From a virus, in IMG/VR virus record IMGVR_UViG_3300018036_000055, positions 1-26,291 of that record: a stretch of DNA of 26,291 nt; one strand, written 5' to 3'. Shown piece by piece: positions 21,301 through 26,291 of this stretch (the stretch's first letter is position 1; each line of letters begins with the position of its first letter). The notes beneath the pieces were generated by a model that was not told the DNA's origin, made no database searches, and saw nothing but the letters and a program-made list of their open reading frames with translations. The translations under genes and the position numbers were made by a program.

Positions 21301-21735
21301 CTATTTAAATTCGTATCGCACGAATGGTGCGACGAATGTTGCGATATGAAAAGGTATATCAGAAACTTCACCAGAAATATATGGGTGCTGTTGTTCTGGC
21401 GAGAATCTAATAAATTCGTCGGTAGTAGCGATAGCACCCTTATTGTTAAGCCGTTTTTCGTGAAACAGGCTATCTAATTCTTCTGCATGTTCACGCCAAG
21501 CGTTTGTGCCTTTGCCGCCATCTGTGAATATTTGTATTTGAACAACGCCAGTGTAATCAATGCGGTTTGTCGTACCGCCGATAGAACCCTGAAACGCCTG
21601 ACCGCTACCTATGCTTAAACGTATGCTATCCGCTAAAGGTTCGAATGTGTGACCATCAAAACCGATTGGTGTACGTTCACCCCAGTATCGCAGAAGGTAA
21701 TTTTCTATAGCTTTGCGTTCTGTTGCGTAACTCAT
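21301..21735 (-). CDS. Tail terminator-like protein (144 aa)
   Basis: Caps the growing tail tube in siphoviruses (lambda gpU-like role). It starts MSYATERKAIENYLLRYWGE, with the aromatic-rich YLLRYWGERTPIGFDG segment (13-28), then LADSIRLSIGSGQAFQGSIG (about 34-53), a VVQIQIFTDGGKGTN strand region (about 64-78), and ISGEVSDIPFHIATFVAPF (about 120-138). These fit tail terminator families with a compact alpha/beta fold. Gene order terminator then tube supports it. It starts by ATGA overlap with the tail completion gene upstream. Confidence 0.75.
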   Translation of the reverse strand: MSYATERKAIENYLLRYWGERTPIGFDGHTFEPLADSIRLSIGSGQAFQGSIGGTTNRIDYTGVVQIQIFTDGGKGTNAWREHAEELDSLFHEKRLNNKGAIATTDEFIRFSPEQQHPYISGEVSDIPFHIATFVAPFVRYEFK

Positions 21736-22145
21736 AGCAATACCTCACGATGATTGACGTTTATTTCGTTTAGCGTAACCGAAACCATGCCTTCTGGCGC
21801 TTGCTTCGACCAGCCATTTTCTAGCCTGTTTCCATAAGGCAGATTATTCTGAATATAAATGCGGCTTGTGGTTTTAACGTCATAACCTTCGATTGCCGCC
21901 ATACCCTTGTTGATCGCTCCGCTGCCGCTTGCGTCTGTTGCTGGCGTTTGCTCCATGCTTGGGCTGTTTATCGAAACAATCCAGTTGCCGCGAAAACGTC
22001 CAGTATCGACAGGTGATTTAAGAACAACGCCGCGCAATGTATCCATCGCTATAACCTGTACCGCATCTTCTATTTTTTCTTGCGTTTCTAATACGGCTGT
22101 ATTTAGGCGCAATTCAAAGTCTTTGGCGTTCTGTGCATTTGTCAT
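21732..22145 (-). CDS. Tail completion / head-tail joining protein, HK97 gp10-like (137 aa)
   Basis: Contains KSPVDTGRFRGNWIVSINSP (about 43-62), the classical signature of gp10-type neck proteins (S-P-V-D-T-G-R-x-R-x-x-W), then a variable loop and IYIQNNLPYGNRLENGWS (about 96-113), then QAPEGMVSVTLNEI. The family bridges the connector and the tail in HK97-like and other siphoviruses. N-terminal residues 1-40 are an alpha-helix. It overlaps both neighbours by ATGA. Confidence 0.82.
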   Translation of the reverse strand: MTNAQNAKDFELRLNTAVLETQEKIEDAVQVIAMDTLRGVVLKSPVDTGRFRGNWIVSINSPSMEQTPATDASGSGAINKGMAAIEGYDVKTTSRIYIQNNLPYGNRLENGWSKQAPEGMVSVTLNEINVNHREVLL

Positions 22146-22516
22146 TGCTTCACCACCACCGCATACATAAGCGATACAGAACCCGCCACCGTTTGCACTT
22201 TCTTCACCGTGTAATCAATGCTGTTTACAGTTAGCTTCCAACCTTCTTTGCATTCTGTGGTGAAACCTTCCAGCAATACTAATATTTCCTTTGGGCCTAC
22301 TACATAATCAGGAAACAAATCATTCATTGGCTTTTCGGTATCAAACAACGCCCGACCCGTTATTGATGTACTTGATTGCAGATAATTACCTTCATCTACG
22401 TCATATGAAAAATCGTAGTTTGACGTATAAGTAAGCGTTGCATCGTGTATTGCGTCCGTAATCGCAGAATTAGCTGCGTCAAAAGCTGCGTCTGCAATAG
22501 CGGTTATAGTTGTCAT
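22142..22516 (-). CDS. Probable head-tail stopper protein (124 aa)
   Basis: Position between the adaptor and tail completion genes is that of the stopper, a small beta-barrel that holds packaged DNA. The N-terminus is a helix (MTTITAIADAAFDAANSAIT, 1-20) unlike a typical stopper. Residues 33-70 are beta-rich (YDFSYDVDEGNYLQSSTSIT), and the C-terminal half holds EILVLLEGFTTECKEGWKLT and VNSIDYTVKKVQTVAGSVSL, with a W-x-L-T-V-x-S-x-D-Y-T-V core I associate with stopper-type families. Identification rests on place and general fold. Confidence 0.6.
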   Translation of the reverse strand: MTTITAIADAAFDAANSAITDAIHDATLTYTSNYDFSYDVDEGNYLQSSTSITGRALFDTEKPMNDLFPDYVVGPKEILVLLEGFTTECKEGWKLTVNSIDYTVKKVQTVAGSVSLMYAVVVKQ

Positions 22517-23019
22517 GCACGTAGAACCTTAATCTGCGCACCACCAAATTCTGTGTATGGCGCTAGTAACCCTTCGATTGCCACAAAGCGCGGCACTTCA
22601 CGATAGTTTGTATATTCTGTTTCGGTTTCTACTGGCCCAGCCTTAGACTTTACCCGCTTTACTGCACCACTTGAAACTGTGCTAAATGGCGTTGCACCTT
22701 CATGGATTAGATAAGCCATTTCAGCTTGCGCATCTTTTATGTCTTGCGGCACTGTATCTGGATCAATAGGCCAATCTTTAACAAGCATTGTGCCTGTCAA
22801 TCTAGGCCATGCCATCGCCTGATAGCGATACTGTCTTTCACCCACAAAATTATAGGTACGATTTAGGTAGTCAGCGGCTTGTACTAGGTTTGCTTCATGG
22901 TCATCATCGTGTCCATGCTGCGTTAAATCTACATTTCTGGCACTCCAATAGGTCTGCCATTCTGCCAGCGTTATGTAACTGTTAGTGCTTGTGCCACCTA
23001 TTGTTGTATCTAATGCCAT
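22513..23019 (-). CDS. Head-tail adaptor protein, DnaT-like family in databases (168 aa)
   Basis: Starts MALDTTIGGTSTNSYITLAE with the G-x-x-S-N-S-Y-x-x-x-x-E motif of connector adaptors (database name DnaT-like, probably a misnomer), then WQTYWSARNVDLTQ and LVQAADYLNRTYNFVGER (about 45-62), typical helices in adaptor proteins that form the ring beneath the portal. YRYQAMAWPRLTG and DAQAEMAYLIHEG follow, and the last third ends in an Ile-Lys-rich LLAPYTEFGGAQIKVLRA. TAATG coupling with the lysine-rich gene upstream. Function in joining portal and tail comes from position and family. Confidence 0.75.
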   Translation of the reverse strand: MALDTTIGGTSTNSYITLAEWQTYWSARNVDLTQHGHDDDHEANLVQAADYLNRTYNFVGERQYRYQAMAWPRLTGTMLVKDWPIDPDTVPQDIKDAQAEMAYLIHEGATPFSTVSSGAVKRVKSKAGPVETETEYTNYREVPRFVAIEGLLAPYTEFGGAQIKVLRA

Positions 23020-23267
23020 TATTTAGCCGCCTTTTTCTTTGCCGCTGGTTTGCGTGTTGTTTTCTTCTTTGTCGGCGCTTTCCCACCTTCCCACGCTTCG
23101 TTTACATCTGGCGTTGAAGGGTCATCGGCTTTTAAGTGTCCATTAGACTTTCTTGCGCGTTTAGGTTCTGCGTCGAATAGCGTGTGCAGTTTTGCATCAA
23201 AGTCGGCTTCATTGATAATAGCGTAACCATCTTTGCCACTATCATGTTTGATTTTAACTGTTTTCAT
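23019..23267 (-). CDS. Lysine-rich small protein next to connector genes (82 aa)
   Basis: ATG 23267 (AAGG upstream) overlaps the stop of the 46-residue gene by ATGA and is preferred to the ATG at 23327. Residues 1-30 (MKTVKIKHDSGKDGYAIINE) are a short strand-loop-strand domain like small unassigned connector proteins. The rest is disordered and strongly basic, ending in KKKTTRKPAAKKKAAK-type repeats (last 17). It is the last of four consecutive basic small genes between capsid and adaptor. Binding of packaged DNA or of acidic capsid/scaffold surfaces is a reasonable inference. Confidence 0.7.
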   Translation of the reverse strand: MKTVKIKHDSGKDGYAIINEADFDAKLHTLFDAEPKRARKSNGHLKADDPSTPDVNEAWEGGKAPTKKKTTRKPAAKKKAAK

Positions 23268-23404
23268 TTCTTGGCCTTTCGCTTGCGGCTTGGGCGCTTG
23301 CCTTTTGCCACCATCAGATTTGCCCATGCATTCGGGTATTTAATACCCCTTTGGCGGCTTATACGCTTTGCCCGTTTAATCTGTGCTTTAGTCAGTTTAG
23401 CCAT
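23264..23404 (-). CDS. Very basic small protein (46 aa)
   Basis: Hand translation from ATG 23404 to TGA 23264: starts MAKLTKAQIKRAKRISRQRG (1-20), continues IKYPNAWANLMVAKG, and ends in a K/R-rich tail PSRKRKAKK. About 40 percent of its residues are K or R. It follows the 92-residue gene after five bases and overlaps the next start by ATGA. The longer frame at 23019-23327, if started at 23327, would overlap it; the coupled start at 23267 resolves this conflict. Its function is unknown. A DNA- or RNA-binding microprotein is inferred from charge alone. Confidence 0.65.
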   Translation of the reverse strand: MAKLTKAQIKRAKRISRQRGIKYPNAWANLMVAKGKRPSRKRKAKK

Positions 23405-23408
23405 GCCA

Positions 23409-23687
23409 TCACCATTTCACTTTCGCTGCCCAATATGCCGCCGACATTTTGCCTTTGGCTATATTCTTTTGATGACGCGCCAAAAATGACTTTCTTCTAG
23501 CTTTCTGCGCTGCCGATTTCGGGTTTTTACCCGCACCTTTTACGCCCTGTTGACCAAATCTAATGGTCTTAACTTTACTACCCACTTTAGCCAAAACCAC
23601 ATGCGATTTTTTCGGGTGGCTTGGTGTTCTCTTAGGCTTGTTGTAACCTGATACACCTAACTTTTTTATGCGTGGGTCTTTAGCCAT
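23409..23687 (-). CDS. Basic protein, DUF6321-like (92 aa)
   Basis: The sequence matches the DUF6321 layout I remember: MAKDPRIKKLGVSGYNKPKR (1-20), TPSHPKKSHVVLAKVGSKVK (21-40), TIRFGQQGVKGAGKN, then a basic helix ARRKSFLARHQKNIAKGKMS (about 63-82) ending AAYWAAKVKW. The family occurs in many tailed phages near head genes, without a proven function; its basic, compact nature suggests nucleic-acid or capsid contact. The start overlaps the 25-residue gene's stop (TAATG). Confidence 0.8.
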   Translation of the reverse strand: MAKDPRIKKLGVSGYNKPKRTPSHPKKSHVVLAKVGSKVKTIRFGQQGVKGAGKNPKSAAQKARRKSFLARHQKNIAKGKMSAAYWAAKVKW

Positions 23688-23764
23688 TACTTCTTTTTCT
23701 TCTTAGCCTTTTTCATCTTCTTTTTAACGACTAAGCCTTTTTTCTTCAGATACGCTCTTGGCAT
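23687..23764 (-). CDS. 25-residue lysine-rich microprotein
   Basis: Translated by hand from ATG 23764 to TAA 23687. It has 25 residues, 13 of them Lys or Arg, in the order MPRAYLKKKGLVVKKKMKKA and then five lysines. A hydrophobic GLVV patch sits in the middle. It lies right after the capsid gene and its hairpin, has GGAG nine bases upstream, and overlaps the DUF6321 start (TAATG). It may be a DNA-condensing head component, a late regulator, or only a translated leader that couples the next gene. Confidence 0.6.
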   Translation of the reverse strand: MPRAYLKKKGLVVKKKMKKAKKKKK

Positions 23765-23787
23765 TTACCTAACTCCAGTTCGTGAAA

Positions 23788-23803
23788 GGGGGCCGAAGCC
23801 CCC
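23788..23803 (-). terminator. TTCG-tetraloop hairpin after the major capsid gene
   Basis: On the minus strand GGGGGC TTCG GCCCCC, six pairs with a cTTCGg loop, begins six bases after the capsid stop and is followed by TTTCACG. It is the third copy of the same hairpin core in the window, here on the opposite strand. It might protect the abundant capsid mRNA from 3' decay or partly terminate, setting capsid excess over the genes behind it. Confidence 0.6.
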
Positions 23804-23809
23804 GATCAA

Positions 23810-24952
23810 TTAGCCCATAACGATTGCCATTGCATCGCTGTTCCATGCTTTGTAGCCCCAAACGCAACCCACTTGGATCATAGCTTTGTTGAAGCCTTTA
23901 TATACGGCTACTTCAAACACTAGACCTGATGTTGGGTCTTGAACCACTAGCACATCTTCTGCCGCGTCACCGCCTACAGGTTTTGCTGGCGCTCTCATTG
24001 CTAGTTCTAGTCCCGCTTGGTGCATCATCACGTTAGCAGTATAGCTATTACCTACTGTGATAGCTGCGTTATCCGCTGCCGCTACACGCAAACCAGTATC
24101 ACCAATAGTCAGTGAACCAGCCGCAAGCGCAGTGTTAACAACATAGTTGTTTGTGTCCCCTGCGAGTGTGATAATATCACCAGCCAAGATTGTACCAGAG
24201 CCGCCATCAACAGTAAGTGTTGTGTCACCTACCGCTGAAGATGCATCATTAAGAAGAATAGATGCGCCTGTGCCTTTAGTGTGCGAAATTACTTGCGCAC
24301 TTTCTTTTAGTGATACGCCTTGCAAGTTTAGCAATTCACCGCGACGAAGCAGATCATCACCACCAGCCGTGTTGACTTGCTGCAATGATGCAAGGTTGCG
24401 TAGGTTTGTACCCGCTGCCGTGCTTACAACCAAGCTAACTAGCCCGTCATTTACTGGCATACCATTGTCTGCCAAGATTTGACGCGCTTCTGCGACTGTG
24501 TTGAAGTTAGAAGCAAATGGGGTTGTTCCCGCTGTACCTACCGCGCGTGAAGCGTTTTTATATGCTTCTTCTGCTAGGTCAGCTTCCATTTCGTTAACAA
24601 GTGTGCGCATTGCTTGCTGGATTTGTGCGCCGTATACGGTTTCATATCCCGCGCCGCCATCCAAAAAGCGAACATCTTCACCAGTGTATGGAATTTGAAC
24701 GCCACGCTGTTCTGTGATTGTCAGCGTTTTATTTGTCAAAGTCTGATCTGTTCCTTCAGGAATAGTCATACTTGGCGAAATATCCACCGCTGTTGCGGCT
24801 GGTGTTGCGAATGAACGCACTGTTTGACCGACTGCCGCCTGTTCTGAACCAGCGTTAACTGTAGATGCTGGAATAAAACCGACCAATTCGCGGCCTACGA
24901 TATCAGCGGCCTTGTAAATGTCTGCCGCTAGATCAGTTAAGGTGTTAGCCAT
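23810..24952 (-). CDS. Major capsid protein, P22-type coat with I-domain (380 aa)
   Basis: The N-terminus (MANTLTDLAADIYKAADIVG) and layout match the P22 coat family (HK97 fold). Residues 82-100 (QRGVQIPYTGEDVRFLDGG) are the family region before the spine helix, IQQAMRTLVNEMEADLAEEA (111-130). About 226-305 is an insertion (ILLNDASSAVGDTTLTVDGG, then ITLAGDTNNYVVNTALAAGS) resembling the P22 I-domain, a small beta-barrel that stabilises the subunit. The C-terminal FEVAVYKGFNKAMIQVGCVW closes the A-domain. A strong ribosome site (AAAGGA) precedes it, and a TTCG hairpin follows it. Finding a P22 coat in a long-tailed siphovirus module is worth noting. Confidence 0.88.
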   Translation of the reverse strand: MANTLTDLAADIYKAADIVGRELVGFIPASTVNAGSEQAAVGQTVRSFATPAATAVDISPSMTIPEGTDQTLTNKTLTITEQRGVQIPYTGEDVRFLDGGAGYETVYGAQIQQAMRTLVNEMEADLAEEAYKNASRAVGTAGTTPFASNFNTVAEARQILADNGMPVNDGLVSLVVSTAAGTNLRNLASLQQVNTAGGDDLLRRGELLNLQGVSLKESAQVISHTKGTGASILLNDASSAVGDTTLTVDGGSGTILAGDIITLAGDTNNYVVNTALAAGSLTIGDTGLRVAAADNAAITVGNSYTANVMMHQAGLELAMRAPAKPVGGDAAEDVLVVQDPTSGLVFEVAVYKGFNKAMIQVGCVWGYKAWNSDAMAIVMG

Positions 24953-24975
24953 AACATTTTTCCTTTCATGCGCGG

Positions 24976-25665
24976 TTAGCCATTAACGACCTTGCCGCCA
25001 TTCTTAAAAAATAGTGACCGTTCACGTTGACCCATTTGGTTAAATTGTGTTCGCGTCACCTGTGAATTTCCAGACTTTCCGCCTGAACTCGCTGGTGGTT
25101 TGCCTCCACCTGAAACGCCAATATCCTTCACGAACATTTGTCCCGTTTCCGACGCTGCCAGTTCTTTAGCTAGGTCACTCAAAGTAGCGTAACCATCGTT
25201 CCCCGAACCAGCTAGGGGTTTGGAACCATCCACAGACATTATACGAATATTTCCGTTTTCGTCAAACCCGATACGGTTTTGCGCCATTAGCGTTAAAGGC
25301 TGTAGCCCCTGCGACACAATGTTTTCGGCTGCTAGTGATGATTTCAGTTCTGCTAATGCGTTACGTTCCAGCAAATTCATACGCTGTTGACGTTCACCAT
25401 TTAGCTTTTCTTCGTATTCTGCCCTGATTTGCGCTACGATTTCTTCGTTGTTGTTGGGTTCTACCTCAACTTTCGACGTAGCCTTTTCCAAGTCTTGCCG
25501 TAGTTTCTCTACAGTTTTTCGTCTGCGTACCGCTTCTTCTGTGGTTTCTACTAGCTTTTCTTTTACTTGGTTTAGTTCTTTTTGCAGATTAGCAATCATG
25601 TCATCATTAGCGTTTTCCACTACTTCCGCTTCTGCTTCTACTGCTTCTTTTGTTTCTTCACTCAT
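24976..25665 (-). CDS. Scaffolding protein-like (229 aa)
   Basis: Expected to direct capsid assembly and leave the head. The N-terminus is acidic and helical (MSEETKEAVEAEAEVVENAN, 1-20), with a long coiled coil to about 110 (VKEKLVETTEEAVRRRKTVE and EEIVAQIRAEYEEKLNGERQ). The middle (LSDLAKELAASETGQMFVKD) is compact, then a glycine/serine-rich linker (GGGKPPASSGGKSGNS, about 186-201) leads to a basic C-terminus, QVTRTQFNQMGQRERSLFFK, of the type that touches coat protein in scaffolds. It lies 23 bases upstream of the capsid gene, the usual order. AAAGGA precedes its start. Confidence 0.82.
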   Translation of the reverse strand: MSEETKEAVEAEAEVVENANDDMIANLQKELNQVKEKLVETTEEAVRRRKTVEKLRQDLEKATSKVEVEPNNNEEIVAQIRAEYEEKLNGERQQRMNLLERNALAELKSSLAAENIVSQGLQPLTLMAQNRIGFDENGNIRIMSVDGSKPLAGSGNDGYATLSDLAKELAASETGQMFVKDIGVSGGGKPPASSGGKSGNSQVTRTQFNQMGQRERSLFFKNGGKVVNG

Positions 25666-25720
25666 TGTCGGTTCCTTTCGCTGCGCCTGTTAAATGGGTA
25701 GGCACGTAACCCAACATCGA

Positions 25721-25891
25721 CTACAGCTTTGCTTGATCGATGTTTTCTAGGTCTTGAATTGGCGTGTTTGTATCGACCGCTTCAAGTAATTCTTCTATTA
25801 TATCTTCTGGCAAGCCACGTTTTAGCTGCATCACTTTGGGTATGCTGCCGAATTTGGCTTTATATTCTGCGAATGCTTCTGCTTCAGTCAT
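25721..25891 (-). CDS. Small acidic protein between head gene and scaffold (56 aa)
   Basis: Found by hand; ATG 25891 overlaps the upstream stop by eight bases (ATGACTGA). The product is MTEAEAFAEYKAKFGSIPKV (1-20), then MQLKRGLPEDIIEELLEAVD (21-40), and a NTPIQDLENIDQAKL end; a helical, mostly acidic peptide. Without it, 55 and 170 bases of this crowded strand would be empty. It could be a scaffold accessory or an assembly helper. The function is unknown. Confidence 0.65.
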   Translation of the reverse strand: MTEAEAFAEYKAKFGSIPKVMQLKRGLPEDIIEELLEAVDTNTPIQDLENIDQAKL

Positions 25892-26291
25892 TTTCTAACT
25901 CATTCATCTTAGCTGTAAATTTAGCCCACATATTGGGTATATTCTTCTGCGCCCATGCTCTTGCTTCTGGTTGGTTTTGAATAGCGAACATATTAGCGAA
26001 ACTTTCGATAGGCCCGTTATTTTTATCTTTCCAGTACGATTTACTGTGGCCATACATTTCATAATCTGTTCTGAAGCTGCCCCCTACAAAGCTATCAATA
26101 ATGTCTGATAGCATCGTTGCGCCATCGAATTTGAATGTTTTCTGCGTCACCGTGTATTCTCTACCCGTGCTTAATGTCTTTGTGACTTGTCGGGTTTCGC
26201 ATAATTCGTCACGCAATTCGCGTAACCTTCTGCGCTTTTCTGCCGCCGATTTTCGATAAACACCAAGCGCTGCACGATCTTTAGCCCATTC
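25884..26291 (-). CDS. Head morphogenesis protein, C-terminal part (start off the right edge)
   Basis: The frame stays open to the last base of the window, so the gene starts upstream; 135 residues are visible. The apparent start at 26216 is only a TTG. The visible part opens EWAKDRAALGVYRKSAAEKR and a charged helix (RRRLRELRDELCETRQVTKT). Then come LSDIIDSFVGGSFRTDYEMY, GHSKSYWKDKNNGPIESFAN, MFAIQNQ and an ARAWAQKNIPNMWAKFTAKM helix. The GHS-x-x-YW ... ESFANMFA pattern recalls the C-terminal domain of SPP1 gp7-type minor head proteins, in which a peptidase- or toxin-like module often follows. It lies where portal or minor capsid genes are expected. Moderate confidence only. Confidence 0.55.
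   Translation of the reverse strand, partial: EWAKDRAALGVYRKSAAEKRRRLRELRDELCETRQVTKTLSTGREYTVTQKTFKFDGATMLSDIIDSFVGGSFRTDYEMYGHSKSYWKDKNNGPIESFANMFAIQNQPEARAWAQKNIPNMWAKFTAKMNELEND

Noticed and set aside
1-26291. tRNA genes, integrase/att sites, CRISPR arrays, insertion sequences
   Set aside because: I looked for T-loop GGTTCGA-type motifs, phased short repeats with unique spacers, and transposase motifs, and found none that could be supported by eye.

Overview
The window looks like part of a tailed double-stranded DNA phage genome with siphovirus (long, non-contractile tail) architecture. Genes are packed almost without gaps: most neighbours overlap by ATGA, TAATG or TGATG. A complete run of head, connector, tail-tube, tape-measure, tail-tip, fibre and lysis genes lies on the minus strand. 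Base composition is moderately AT-rich. Several small proteins (the EF-hand membrane protein, DUF6321-type basic protein, DUF7483-type fibre domains, P22-type coat) are of types I associate with marine phages of alphaproteobacteria. That host guess comes from memory of families, not from a search. No integrase, repressor, tRNA, IS element, CRISPR array or reverse transcriptase is visible, so lifestyle cannot be decided. Terminase and portal are not in the window and probably lie beyond the right edge.

Layout, left to right. (1) 1-1008: end of a recombination/replication module, with a partial DUF1367-like protein, a Ref-like HNH nuclease and a RusA Holliday-junction resolvase on the opposite strand. 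(2) About 1035-1110: a divergent control region with two overlapping promoter candidates and four GCACTT boxes. (3) 1138-4028 (+): ten small coupled genes, mostly unknown, including a zinc-ribbon-like protein, two helix-turn-helix-like proteins, a 39-residue one-helix membrane microprotein and a GIY-YIG nuclease. Two TTCG-loop hairpins separate the first three. (4) 4000-6562 (-): GH19 endolysin plus a dense set of small membrane proteins (holin candidates, one with an EF-hand calcium loop). (5) 6573-12962 (-): fibre/adhesin region with an Ig-like baseplate protein, a perfect 16 x 23-residue repeat protein, two fibre-type proteins, a fibre-associated small protein and two chaperone-like proteins. 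(6) 12959-19355 (-): tail tip (J-like), DUF6950 protein, two hub proteins and the tape measure. (7) 19324-21288 (-): tail chaperones G and GT, joined by a -1 frameshift site A AAA AAC that abuts the G stop codon, then a 51-residue protein and the tail tube. (8) 21301-23764 (-): tail terminator, tail completion, stopper and adaptor proteins, then four lysine-rich small proteins. (9) 23810-26291 (-): P22-type major capsid protein with an inserted I-domain, scaffold protein, a small protein and a partial head protein.

The late genes are read from right to left in assembly order: head, connector, tail tube, tail measuring and initiation, adsorption, lysis. No internal late promoter was recognised, so this strand is probably one long transcript started beyond the right edge. 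The early + operon converges on the endolysin, and the coding regions overlap there by 29 bases. Nine small genes below the usual length cut-off or with corrected starts were worked out by hand and are listed with their coordinates.
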